Both the position numbers and the translations under genes were made by a program. From JANNSX01 sp963741525 (GTDB lineage Bacteria; Pseudomonadota; Alphaproteobacteria; Rhizobiales; Hyphomicrobiaceae), in the NCBI GenBank assembly GCA_963741525.1, contig CAVUIW010000001.1, forward strand, positions 186,001 to 250,000: DNA of 64,000 bases. Direction: 5' to 3'. Below, piece after piece: positions 46,373 through 55,193 of the stretch. The first letter of the stretch is position 1. Each line of letters starts with the position of its first letter. A model generated the notes under the pieces. It saw nothing but the letters and a program-made list of their open reading frames with translations, was not told where the DNA came from and searched no databases.

Positions 46373-47347
46373 TCAAGCAGGTGTGCAGATGGCTTTGCGC
46401 ACTGCCGCCATCGGCGCCGAGCTATCGAATCTCAGCGAACGGCCCTCGACCATGACGCCCATATCTTTCCAGAGCACGTCAAGGTCAGGATTCTCCGGCT
46501 TGTCCTTCAACCGGGCGTAGAGGTCCGCAAGTACGCTACCACCAACCGCCGCATCGCCGGTCTCGAGCGCTTTCTCGATCGGCCACATTGTATTGAAATC
46601 GACCGCGGCATTCACGGCGCGTAGTGCATGCTGCAAGCCCCTCGCATTGGCCGATTGCTTCCTGATCTCGACGTCAGCCAAAAGGCAGAAAATCGCTCCG
46701 CCCCAATAGGTGCGGCCCCAGGTGTGGGTGTTGTCGAGGCCCTGTTCGCCCGCCTTGGGAAGGCCCCTCGGCATCCGCTCTACGAACTCGCGCCAGACGA
46801 ATTCCTCCGTCAGGTCGCCCGAGTGAATGCGGGCGATGCTTTCGACATAGACGGCGAGACCCTCCGCCAACCAGTTGTGCCGCATCTTGAGGCGCGGAAA
46901 GGCCAGATGCACCATCTCGTGCACCATCACCCAGTCGGCGACGAGCGCTGCCTCGTCCGCCTCGGCTCCGACGCGAATGCGGATGGCGGCCGGATCACCC
47001 CAAGTTTGCCCATACGGTACGCCGCGACCTTCGGTCGGCAGCACGAGAAGCTTCAGCTTCGTCACTGGGAACCGGCCGTAATATCCTGACACCGCCTTGG
47101 CCGAGCGCTCGATCCAGGGGAGCATCTCGAGCTGGGTCAACTTGACTTCGCCCGGCCCGAACCCGACCGCGATTTCGCCGCCGCCCACCTGAAGCGGTTT
47201 GTGTGACAGCCGATCGAAGGCGGTATAGGGCATGACCTCGCCGTCGAATGAGTCCTGAGCGCACGCCGCCTTGGACCCGAGCGCGGCGCCACCGGCTACG
47301 GCGGACAGCGCGGTCAACATCGTGCGGCGCGAGAGTGTGGACGGCAT
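46373..47347 (-). CDS. TAT-exported zinc metalloprotease-like protein
   Basis: A 324-residue protein starting at ATG 47347 with a twin-arginine signal (LSRRTMLTALSAVAGGAALG). The mature part has HEMVH (HExxH) near residue 141 and a downstream Glu in NWLAEGLAVYVES, the gluzincin arrangement of two zinc His and a third Glu ligand. Length fits a small secreted aminopeptidase-like enzyme; the substrate is unknown. It is divergent from ackA. Confidence 0.82.
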   Translation of the reverse strand: MPSTLSRRTMLTALSAVAGGAALGSKAACAQDSFDGEVMPYTAFDRLSHKPLQVGGGEIAVGFGPGEVKLTQLEMLPWIERSAKAVSGYYGRFPVTKLKLLVLPTEGRGVPYGQTWGDPAAIRIRVGAEADEAALVADWVMVHEMVHLAFPRLKMRHNWLAEGLAVYVESIARIHSGDLTEEFVWREFVERMPRGLPKAGEQGLDNTHTWGRTYWGGAIFCLLADVEIRKQSANARGLQHALRAVNAAVDFNTMWPIEKALETGDAAVGGSVLADLYARLKDKPENPDLDVLWKDMGVMVEGRSLRFDSSAPMAAVRKAICTPA

Positions 47348-47451
47348 ATCGGTGGCTCCTGATGCTTGCGGAGCGAGACTATCAGGGGCAGGAGTTCGGG
47401 TGGACTGATTAGGCAACCGGTCACAGAGTTGTGTTGGGTTGATGCCGCCTG

Positions 47452-48627
47452 ATGGAAACCGAGGCTCCCGTGGCCGATCTCATCCTGACGCTGAATGCCG
47501 GATCGTCCTCGATCAAGTTCGCGCTGTTTGCGATAGCGGGCGATCAGGAGGCGGTCGCTGGCGGCCAAGTGGATGGCATTGGTGTTGGGCCGCGGCTGAT
47601 CCTCGATGGCGCGAGCCGCGAGCTGCCGGAGGTGAAGGACCACGCCTCGGCATTGAAGGCGATCGTGGCGGCGCTCGCTCCGGCACTGGGCACGGCACGC
47701 ATCGTCGCCGTCGGCCATCGTGTCGTGCATGGCGGGGGCAGTTTTGCCGCGCCGGTGGTTCTCGACGACGAGATCGTTGCCCAGCTAACGGCGTTGTCAC
47801 CGCTCGCACCACTGCACCAGCCGCACAACCTGTCGGGGATTGCCGTGGCGCGGCGATTGTTTCCCGATGCCGTCCAGATCGCCTGTTTCGACACGGCTTT
47901 CCATCGCGCGCAGCCCTGGGTCAACGACACGTTCGCTCTGCCGCGCCACTTCTACGAGGAGGGCGTGCGCCGCTATGGTTTCCATGGGCTCTCTTACGAG
48001 TATGTCGCGTCGGAGCTTGCGCGCATCGCGCCGCATCATGCGGCTGGACGGCTGGTCATCGCGCATTTGGGCAACGGCGCCTCCATGTGCGCGCTGCGCG
48101 GCGGACAAAGCGTCGCCTCCACCATGGGCTTCTCGGCACTGGACGGTCTGCCGATGGGAACGCGCTCGGGCCAGCTCGATCCGGGCGTGCTGCTCTATCT
48201 GATGCGCGAACGCGGCATGAGTGCGGGTGAGATCGAAGACCTGCTCTATCGGAAATCGGGACTACTCGGGCTGTCCGGTCTTTCCCCGGACATGCGCGCA
48301 CTCGAGGCCGCCGGTACGCCGGAAGCGCAGCAAGCGATCGACTATTTCGTCTTCCGCGTCCGGCGCGAGCTCGGCGCCATGACGGCGATCCTCTCCGGCC
48401 TCGATGCACTCGCCTTCGCAGGCGGCATTGGCGAGAACGCGGTGCGTGTCCGTGAGCGCATTTGTCAGGGATTCGAATGGCTCGGCATCGAGTTGGACGA
48501 AACGCGAAATCGGCTGGGTGCCGGCATCATCTCCTCCGACCGCTCGCGCGTCCGCGTCTTCATCGTCAAGACGAGCGAGGAGACGATGATCGCGCGGCAT
48601 GTCAGACGGTTGCTGAGCAGTACTTAG
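47452..48627 (+). CDS. ackA: Acetate kinase
   Basis: AckA interconverts acetate/ATP and acetyl phosphate/ADP. The 391-residue ASKHA kinase has LTLNAGSSSIKFALF, GHRVVHGG, HLGNGASMCA and the catalytic region TMGFSALDGLPMGTRSG. The ATG at 47452 lacks a good ribosome site; a GTG eight codons on has GAGG four bases upstream. No separate pta gene is adjacent. The TAG overlaps the TAA of the convergent amidohydrolase remnant by 4 bases. Confidence 0.96.
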   Translation: METEAPVADLILTLNAGSSSIKFALFAIAGDQEAVAGGQVDGIGVGPRLILDGASRELPEVKDHASALKAIVAALAPALGTARIVAVGHRVVHGGGSFAAPVVLDDEIVAQLTALSPLAPLHQPHNLSGIAVARRLFPDAVQIACFDTAFHRAQPWVNDTFALPRHFYEEGVRRYGFHGLSYEYVASELARIAPHHAAGRLVIAHLGNGASMCALRGGQSVASTMGFSALDGLPMGTRSGQLDPGVLLYLMRERGMSAGEIEDLLYRKSGLLGLSGLSPDMRALEAAGTPEAQQAIDYFVFRVRRELGAMTAILSGLDALAFAGGIGENAVRVRERICQGFEWLGIELDETRNRLGAGIISSDRSRVRVFIVKTSEETMIARHVRRLLSST

Positions 48628-49491
48628 GCCGGCGGAAACCCATAAACCTCGGCCGGATTGTCGACGAGGATGCGCTTACGCACGGCGTCGCTGCCGCACC
48701 ATTCGGTGAACAGATCTGCGAGGTGGGAATCGTCCGGCGAATGTCGTTGGGCTTGGAAGGGTGCGGCCAGTTCGTCGCCCAGAGGCAGCGATCGGGATAG
48801 GCGCGGACGAGCAAACGCCCGAGACTCGCCACATCGCTCGTAGGTGCGGTGGACCTTCTTCGGACGTCTCGTAGACACCGGACGTCTTCACATAGGTCCG
48901 CCCGCTATCGAGAAGCCGCCGCATTGCCTCGACGCCCGGATGCTCGAGCGCTACCGGCTCCAGGAACTTGCCATTGTGATCGATGACGAGCCGGCCCGGC
49001 AGACCGGCCAACACGTCCTCCTTCTCGTGCAGAAATCGACCGTCCATCTGCATCTGGATGTGCCAGCCGTGCTCGGCGACGCGGGCGGCGAGCCTCGGCA
49101 GGCTTTCCCAGGACAGCACGCCGCCGGAAAGCATGAAATAGCGAAGCCCGCGAATGCCGAGCTTCGTCAGGCGCTCGATCTCGGCATCGGTCACCTGCTC
49201 ATCAACGACGGCAACGCCGCGCGCATTTTTGCCGATCCGCGCCATCGCATCGAGCGTGCAGCGATTGTCGGTGCCATAGGCGGAGGGCTGCACGACAACG
49301 GCACGTTGGAGGCCGAGCACGCCCATGAGCATCAAGTAGTTGTCGATCGTGCCGCCCGCGACCGGCTTGAAGGGGCTGGCCGCGTTGACTGGATAGCGGG
49401 CAATGTCGCCATAGATATGCATATGGCAATCGGTGGCGCCGGGCGGCAACGACGTATTGGGTGGTCCAGTGGGCAGTAGCGGCATGATCAT
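48624..49491 (-). pseudogene. Amidohydrolase family protein (LigI-like TIM barrel), two frameshifts
   Basis: The intact 5' part (about 212 residues) is a TIM-barrel amidohydrolase: metal motif DCHMHIYGD, GLRYFMLSGG, then HIQMQMDGRFL and YVKTSGVYETSEEGPP. The rest of the family's C-terminus is present but in other frames: DVASLGRLLVRAYPDRCLWA with TNWPHPSKPND in one, and PDDSHLADLFTEWCGSDAVR with KRILVDNPAEVYGF ending in TAA in another. Shifts lie near 48850 and 48740. As read, the product loses a conserved active-site region. Related enzymes open lactones. It overlaps the dehydrogenase stop by 4 bases. Confidence 0.8.
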
Positions 49492-50489
49492 CCGCTCGCG
49501 TTGACGAGGCGGCGGCGCGTCCAGGCCTCGGGATTGATCGACAATGCCGGCGCCTTGCCGGAAAGGATCTCCTTCACCTGCCGCACCGTCTCGAACGCCT
49601 GATGATCGGAGGCTTCACGCGTGAGGCCCGCCACATGCGGCACCGCGTAGACATTCGCCAGCTCGGCGATCCGCAAGCTCGGCTGCTCGTCGAGGCCCTG
49701 GCCGACATCGAGGCCGGCACCCGCAATCACATTCGTCGTCAACGCCTCATACAGCGCGTCCTCATCCACCACGATGCCACGCGCGACATTCACGAAATAG
49801 GCGTCCCGCCGCATCTTCGCGAAGGCGGCCCGGTTCATCATGCCCTTCGTTTCAGGCGTCGCATAGGCCGCGAATACCACGAACATGGGATGCGACAGCA
49901 CCCGGTCGAGTTCGACTTGACGTAAATTGCCATTGGCGATGCGCACATAGGGGTCGTAGACCGAAACCTCCATGCCGAAAGCGATACACAGATCGGCGAT
50001 CCGCCGCCCGATCGCCCCGTAGCCGATGATGCCGGCGGGCGCACCGCTAAGCTGGCGCGTCATCACCATCGGATGACAGTCCTGGCCGTCCTTGTAGAGC
50101 CGATCGCCGACATGCATTCGGCGCGCCAGCACCAGCATCATGCCGATGGCGACCTCTGCCACGGCCTCCGCATAGCCCTGGCTACAACGCACGGCGAGAA
50201 TGCCATGCCGGGATGCGGCCGCCGAATCGATGCTCCGCGCATCGACCGCGCATCGCAAGTAGGCAACAAGCTTCGGAAGTGCCGCAAACACCTCCTCGGT
50301 CCCCGGCGCCAGGCGATCCGAGACGATGATGTCGCAATCCTTTGCCGCCTCGATGAGTCGCGCGCCTTGCAGCGGCTCATCTGTGCCGTTGAGCTTAACG
50401 TCGGCGATTTGCCGGAGCTGCTTGACGGCGTCGGGATTGTAGAAGTTGACGAGAAGATCATTGTTGTGAGTGACGAGAACGCGGGGCAT
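49488..50489 (-). CDS. D-isomer-specific 2-hydroxyacid dehydrogenase
   Basis: A 333-residue NAD-dependent dehydrogenase of the PGDH/formate dehydrogenase superfamily. The dinucleotide motif is AGIIGYGAIGRRIADL (about 152-167). The catalytic Arg is in NVARGIVVDE, the Glu follows GLDVGQG in LDEQ, and the His is in AVPHVAG. It precedes the amidohydrolase with a 4-base overlap, suggesting one pathway for a small hydroxy acid or lactone. Substrate unknown. Confidence 0.92.
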   Translation of the reverse strand: MPRVLVTHNNDLLVNFYNPDAVKQLRQIADVKLNGTDEPLQGARLIEAAKDCDIIVSDRLAPGTEEVFAALPKLVAYLRCAVDARSIDSAAASRHGILAVRCSQGYAEAVAEVAIGMMLVLARRMHVGDRLYKDGQDCHPMVMTRQLSGAPAGIIGYGAIGRRIADLCIAFGMEVSVYDPYVRIANGNLRQVELDRVLSHPMFVVFAAYATPETKGMMNRAAFAKMRRDAYFVNVARGIVVDEDALYEALTTNVIAGAGLDVGQGLDEQPSLRIAELANVYAVPHVAGLTREASDHQAFETVRQVKEILSGKAPALSINPEAWTRRRLVNASG

Positions 50490-50569
50490 GGGGGCTCGGC
50501 GGTTATGGCGGATCGTCCCACCCTAGCGCCCAATCCGCGGCTTCGGTACAGCCGCTCGCGCCGATCAGC

Positions 50570-51139
50570 TCAGCCGAAATCGCTTTCGGGAAGCGTGTCG
50601 CCGGGCTTCGCGTCCCACAGACTGCGCGCCACAGGGGAGGAAAGCGCCCCATAGATCGAGCGGAACACGAAAGGCTTCGCCGCATTCCGCCCGAGCGTCA
50701 TGAGCGTGTGCACACCTTCCATGGCGGTCGCGCGCACGGCCTCGAAGCTCTTCCGCTGCTTACCCTGGAAGCGAAGCTCGAACTCCCACTCGTGCACGAT
50801 GAGCGGCGGCAAGAAATCCTGGCTGGATAGTCCGAGCTTGGTCCAGAGCTTGCGCGGCAGGATGCTGCCCGAGGTGTAGATATGGCCCGGCGAGATCATC
50901 TCGCCGCCCGAGCGCGTGAACGTGAAGCGCTTCTCGGGCTCGGGATGTGGCAGGTATTCGAGCCAATTCTCGTTCACCCACCTCAGGAACACATGCTCGA
51001 GGTTGTAGAACTTGCCGGCCGGGAACGCGTCAATGCTGCCTTCCGCGGGATCGCCTTTCCAGGCGAGCTGATGCTCCGGCAGCCGGCCCGCATCATCGGA
51101 GGCCGCCAGGAGCATGCGGGTTTTCGTGGCAAGCGACAT
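50570..51139 (-). CDS. Conserved hypothetical protein
   Basis: A 189-residue soluble protein I cannot place. It starts MSLATKTRMLLAASDD and is rich in aromatic residues (YNLEHVFLRWVNENWLEYLP, LIVHEWEFELRFQGK), with no signal peptide, membrane segment or clear catalytic motif. Even composition and codon use like its neighbours support a real gene. It lies 80 bases upstream of the dehydrogenase on the same strand and may belong to that unit. Confidence 0.68.
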   Translation of the reverse strand: MSLATKTRMLLAASDDAGRLPEHQLAWKGDPAEGSIDAFPAGKFYNLEHVFLRWVNENWLEYLPHPEPEKRFTFTRSGGEMISPGHIYTSGSILPRKLWTKLGLSSQDFLPPLIVHEWEFELRFQGKQRKSFEAVRATAMEGVHTLMTLGRNAAKPFVFRSIYGALSSPVARSLWDAKPGDTLPESDFG

Positions 51140-51290
51140 CGGCAGCCTGAGCTAGAGCGCGGAGCGATTCGTGACCTACGCCAAACTAGCCACAGACCTG
51201 TGAGGAAATCAGGGCGTGATGCCACAGTCCTCGGTGTGAAGACTGTTTCCAATTCGAAAGAACGGATCTCCGGCCTATTTCATTCCGAAA

Positions 51291-53240
51291 TCACCCTGGC
51301 CGCTTACTCAGCCGGTTGTTGACCAGATCCGCGACCACACCGGGATCGGCCAAGGTCGAGATATCGCCCAGGTTGCTCGGATCGTCCTCGGCGATTTTGC
51401 GCAGGATTCGCCGCATGATCTTGCCTGAACGGGTTTTCGGCAGGCCCGGCGCGAACTGAATGACATCGGGCGCGGCGAACGGCCCGATATCTTTCCGCAC
51501 CCAGCCGGACAGCTCCTTCTTAAGCTCGTCCGACCCCTGCTCGCCAGCCATCAGCGTGACATAGCAGTAGATGCCCTGGCCCTTGATGTCGTGCGGATAG
51601 CCGACGACGGCGGCTTCGGAAACTTTCGGATGCGCAACCAGCGCACTTTCGACCTCGGCCGTACCGATGCGATGGCCCGAGACGTTGATGACATCGTCGA
51701 CCCGGCCGGTGATCCAGTAATAGCCGTCGGCATCCCGCCTGCAGCCGTCACCGGTGAAGTACATGTTCCGGTAGGTCGAGAAGTAGGTTTGCACGAAGCG
51801 ATCATGGTCGCCGTAGACGGTGCGCATCTGGCCGGGCCAGCTGTCGGTGATGACGAGATTGCCGGCGGCCGCGCCCTCGAGCACGGTCCCCTTGTCGTCG
51901 ACGAGGGCCGGCTTGATGCCGAAGAACGGCCGCGTCGCCGAGCCGGGCTTCAAGCGCGTCGCACCCGGCAACGGCGTGATGAGAATGCCGCCGGTTTCTG
52001 TCTGCCACCAGGTATCGACGATCGGGCATCGCCGGTCGCCAACGACACGATGATACCACTCCCAGGCTTCCGGATTGATCGGCTCGCCGACCGAGCCCAT
52101 GAGCCGGAGCGAGGAGCGGTCGGTGCGCTTCACGAAATCCTCGCCCGCGCCCATGAGCGCGCGGATCGCGGTCGGCGCCGTGTAGAAGATGTTGACCTTC
52201 CACTTGTCGATGACGTGCCAGAAGCGCGAGGGCGTCGGATAGTTCGGCACGCCCTCGAACATCAGCGTGGTCGCACCGTTGGCGAGCGGCCCGTAGACGA
52301 TGTAGCTGTGGCCCGTCACCCAGCCGACATCGGCCGTGCACCAGTAGATATCGCCGTCGTGATAATCAAAGACGTATTGGTGGGTCATCGAGGCAAAGGC
52401 GAGATAGCCGCCGGAGGTATGCAGCACGCCCTTGGGCTTTCCCGTCGAGCCCGAGGTGTAGAGGATGAAGAGCGGGTCCTCCGCGTTCATCTCCACCGGC
52501 GGGCAATCGGCGGATACCTTCGTCAGCTCCTCGTGGAGCCAGAGATCGCGTCCAGGCGTCCAGGTGATTTTTCCGCCGGTGCGGCGCACCACCAGCACCT
52601 TCTCGCCGCCGGGGCATTTTTTCAGCGCCTCGTCGGTATTGGCCTTGAGCGGGATCGGCTTGCCGCCACGCACGCCCTCGTCCGAGGTGATGATGAACTT
52701 CGAGCCGCAATCGATGATGCGGCCGGCGAGGCTTTCGGGAGAGAACCCGCCGAACACGACGGAGTGCACCGCACCGATGCGCGCGCAGGCGAGCATGGCG
52801 TAAGTCGCCTCGGGGATCATCGGCAGGTAGATGGTGACGCGGTCGCCCTTCTTGACACCGTTGGCCTTCAGAACGTTGGCGAGCTTGCAGACGCGCTCGT
52901 GCAGCTGGCGATAGGTGATCTTCTCGTCGTGGGTCGGATCATCGCCCTCCCAGATGATGGCGATCTGATCGCCGCGGCTGTCGAGATGGCGGTCGATGCA
53001 GTTGGCCGAGACGTTGAGCGTGCCGTCCTCGTACCAGCGGATCGCCACGTTGTCGGACGCGTAGGAGGTGTTTTTCACCTTCGTGTAGGGCCGGATCCAG
53101 TCGATGCGCTTGCCGTGCTCGCCCCAGAACCCCTCTGGATCCTCGACGCTGCGCTTGTACATGGCGAGGTAGGTGGCGTTGTCGACCCAGGCGCGGTTGG
53201 CCCAGCTCTGTTCGACCTCGTAGACCTTTGCCTCGGACAT
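51291..53240 (-). CDS. acs: Acetyl-CoA synthetase
   Basis: Acs makes acetyl-CoA from acetate, ATP and CoA through acetyl-AMP. The 649-residue enzyme has the adenylation motif LYTSGSTGKPKGVLHT near residue 261, DTWWQTETGG, the hinge YYWITGRVDDVINVSGHRIG, and the C-terminal SGKIMRRILRKIA whose Lys is the usual acetylation control site. With ackA and maeB it gives the window a cluster of acetyl-CoA-linked enzymes. It is divergent from the EamA transporter. Confidence 0.97.
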   Translation of the reverse strand: MSEAKVYEVEQSWANRAWVDNATYLAMYKRSVEDPEGFWGEHGKRIDWIRPYTKVKNTSYASDNVAIRWYEDGTLNVSANCIDRHLDSRGDQIAIIWEGDDPTHDEKITYRQLHERVCKLANVLKANGVKKGDRVTIYLPMIPEATYAMLACARIGAVHSVVFGGFSPESLAGRIIDCGSKFIITSDEGVRGGKPIPLKANTDEALKKCPGGEKVLVVRRTGGKITWTPGRDLWLHEELTKVSADCPPVEMNAEDPLFILYTSGSTGKPKGVLHTSGGYLAFASMTHQYVFDYHDGDIYWCTADVGWVTGHSYIVYGPLANGATTLMFEGVPNYPTPSRFWHVIDKWKVNIFYTAPTAIRALMGAGEDFVKRTDRSSLRLMGSVGEPINPEAWEWYHRVVGDRRCPIVDTWWQTETGGILITPLPGATRLKPGSATRPFFGIKPALVDDKGTVLEGAAAGNLVITDSWPGQMRTVYGDHDRFVQTYFSTYRNMYFTGDGCRRDADGYYWITGRVDDVINVSGHRIGTAEVESALVAHPKVSEAAVVGYPHDIKGQGIYCYVTLMAGEQGSDELKKELSGWVRKDIGPFAAPDVIQFAPGLPKTRSGKIMRRILRKIAEDDPSNLGDISTLADPGVVADLVNNRLSKRPG

Positions 53241-53419
53241 GGCTCAATTCCTCCGGTACGCATGCGGGTTGTTGGGGCGATACTATGAGGGCGGCGGGCG
53301 CGCCCGCAACCCACGGGTTTGTCGCCGGTGACAATGAGGCCCTGGTCGCCACCTGCCGGGTCAGATAACGATCCCTCGGCCGGGCCGTATTGCGCCGGTT
53401 TCGCTGTCTCAGGCCGGCA

Positions 53420-54346
53420 ATGCCCCCGCGCACTCTCCCACCTCTGGCTCAGGTCCTGGCGATCGTCGGTCTCGGCGCCTTCTGGGGTATCTCGCCGACC
53501 TTCTACAAGCTGATGGCCAATGAGGGCATCCCGGTCACCCACATCGTCGTGCTGTCGGGGCTGGGCGTTGGAACGGGCCTGGCGCTGCTGCGTTGGCTGA
53601 CGACCGGCCGCATCGGCTTCACGCGGGCCGAGATGCTCTATGGCCTCGGCTGCGGGCTGCTGCTCAACGGCCCCTTCGCCATGGGCCTATGGCTGGCGAA
53701 GTATCTGCCGGTCACGGTTTTCGCGGTCATCTCGTCGATGGCGCCGTTTTGCAGCTATGGGCTGGCCCTGATCTTCCGCCGCGAGGGCGCGAGCACGCTC
53801 CGCATCCTGGCCTTGGCGGTCGGCTTCCTGTCGAGCGCGACCATCATTCTGACGCGCCCGGACGCGACCGGCCTTTCGATGTCCAGTTGGACGCTGCTCG
53901 CCCTCGTGCCGACGGTACTCTACGCCTTCTACGGCCTGTTCGCTTCGATGGCCTGGCCCAAGGGCATGGATTCGCTGACGGCCGGCTCGGTCGAGTCCTG
54001 GGCCTCGGCGCTGCTGGCACTGCCGTTCATGCTCCTACTGGAGCCACCAGCCATCGATCAGTTTCACTTTGGCTATTGGACCGTTGGCGTCATCACGCTC
54101 ATCTGGGTGATCGAGCGCATCGCCTATTTCACGATGATCCAGCGTTCCGGACCGGTGACGACAGCGCAAGCCGTTTACGTCGCCGCACCCGCCGGCGTCA
54201 TCTTCGGTGCCTGGCTGTTCGGCGAACCGATCGATGCCTGGCTGATCGCCTGCCTCGGCCTGCTGCTGGTCGCGCTCTACCTCAACAACCGGGCGCTGGT
54301 GGCGGCGAAGCGGGTGGGCAGCGCGGTTACGAGCGAACTGCCCTAA
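53420..54346 (+). CDS. EamA/DMT-family transporter
   Basis: A 308-residue inner-membrane protein with ten predicted helices in two EamA repeats (first from VLAIVGLGAFWGISPTFYKL, second from SWTLLALVPTVLYAFYGL). It ends with a basic tail. Family members export or import metabolites; the substrate is unknown. I start at ATG 53420, ten codons inside the longest frame, because the upstream residues are unlike the family. Confidence 0.87.
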   Translation: MPPRTLPPLAQVLAIVGLGAFWGISPTFYKLMANEGIPVTHIVVLSGLGVGTGLALLRWLTTGRIGFTRAEMLYGLGCGLLLNGPFAMGLWLAKYLPVTVFAVISSMAPFCSYGLALIFRREGASTLRILALAVGFLSSATIILTRPDATGLSMSSWTLLALVPTVLYAFYGLFASMAWPKGMDSLTAGSVESWASALLALPFMLLLEPPAIDQFHFGYWTVGVITLIWVIERIAYFTMIQRSGPVTTAQAVYVAAPAGVIFGAWLFGEPIDAWLIACLGLLLVALYLNNRALVAAKRVGSAVTSELP

Positions 54347-54366
54347 CAAACAAAGTCATTTACAAT

Positions 54367-54387
54367 CTATTCCTCATTGAGGTATAG
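54367..54387. promoter_or_regulatory. Palindrome upstream of the toxin, candidate TA operator
   Basis: CTATTCCTC and GAGGTATAG (54367-54387) face each other around ATT, with one mismatched pair in each 9-base arm. It lies 18 bases before the toxin ATG in an AT-rich stretch that should hold the promoter, as expected of an autoregulated toxin-antitoxin operon. Confidence 0.6.
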
Positions 54388-54405
54388 TTCCGCCAAGAGG
54401 TAGAG

Positions 54406-54792
54406 ATGCGGGTGTTCAAGCGAAAACCGTTCGTGCGGTTCCAGCGACGCGAACGCATCGATGACGCGGCCTTGGCCCACGCAATTCATAAGATCACCGA
54501 GGGTCTGATCGATGCCGATCTGGGCGGCGGTCTGGTCAAGCAACGCGTGGCGCGCAAGGGCAAAGAGAAGAGCAGTGGTTTTCGCGTCATCATCGCGTTC
54601 CGGCAGGGTTTGAGAGCGGTGTTCCTCTACGGTTTCGCAAAGAATGATCGCGGTAACATCGACAACGACGAGCTCGAAGAGCTGCGCAAGCAAGGCCAAG
54701 CTTGACTGGGTCTGAGCGAGACCAAGATCGAAGCGGCGATAGGCGAGATGGAATTGCAGGAGGTGCCCTATGGCGAGGAAGGCAGCCGTTAG
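54406..54792 (+). pseudogene. HigB/RelE-like (PF06296-type) toxin with premature in-frame TGA
   Basis: The frame opens at ATG 54406 (ribosome site AGAGG) and encodes 99 residues with the family features RFQRRERIDDAALAHAI, LGGGLVKQRVARKG and AVFLYGFAKNDRGNIDNDEL, then stops at a TGA at 54703-54705. In the same frame the family's C-terminus continues at once (LGLSETKIEAAIGEMELQEV) to a TAG at 54790-54792. The full frame would be 128 codons and overlap the antitoxin start by 23 bases, typical of these operons. A single TGG to TGA change would explain it. As written the toxin lacks its last ~28 residues and is probably weakened or dead. Confidence 0.82.
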
Positions 54793-55126
54793 TAAAAGGT
54801 CGAAAGGCAAGGAGCGGCTCAGGGCCGAAATTGTCGAAGGTGCACAAGCCTTGCATCGCTTGGGCGCCTACAATGCGGACGACTTGAAAAAGACGACGAT
54901 CCGAATGCTCGGCCGCGATGCCTTACCGAAGCTGCTTCCTCTAACGCCGAAGGAAATCGTCGCCATGCGCGAGCGCACGGGCGTCAGTCAGGCCGTGCTA
55001 GCCGGACTCCTCAACGTGGCCACCAAGACGCTCGGGCAGTGGGAGCGTGGCGAACGGCGGCCGACCGGCGCCGCGCTAAAGCTGCTGCACGTCGTCAAGA
55101 CCAAAGGATTGAACGCCGTGCAGTGA
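54770..55126 (+). CDS. HigA/NadS-like XRE antitoxin
   Basis: A 118-residue antitoxin with a basic N-terminus and a C-terminal XRE HTH (about 58-110: LTPKEIVAMRERTGVSQAVL, AGLLNVATKTLGQWERGERR). This is the reversed toxin-first order of higBA/relE-nadS systems. It should neutralise the toxin and repress the operon through the upstream palindrome. The gene looks intact although its toxin does not. Confidence 0.88.
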   Translation: MARKAAVSKRSKGKERLRAEIVEGAQALHRLGAYNADDLKKTTIRMLGRDALPKLLPLTPKEIVAMRERTGVSQAVLAGLLNVATKTLGQWERGERRPTGAALKLLHVVKTKGLNAVQ

Positions 55127-55193
55127 CGTTGCGACTGGATAAGCGCGAAGCGGCGATCCCTAAGTCGACCTCACGTCTGTCGCAACTCGCCCC

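Noticed and set aside
51591..53288. 565-codon plus-strand frame opposite acs
   Set aside because: Shadow of acs; no motif.
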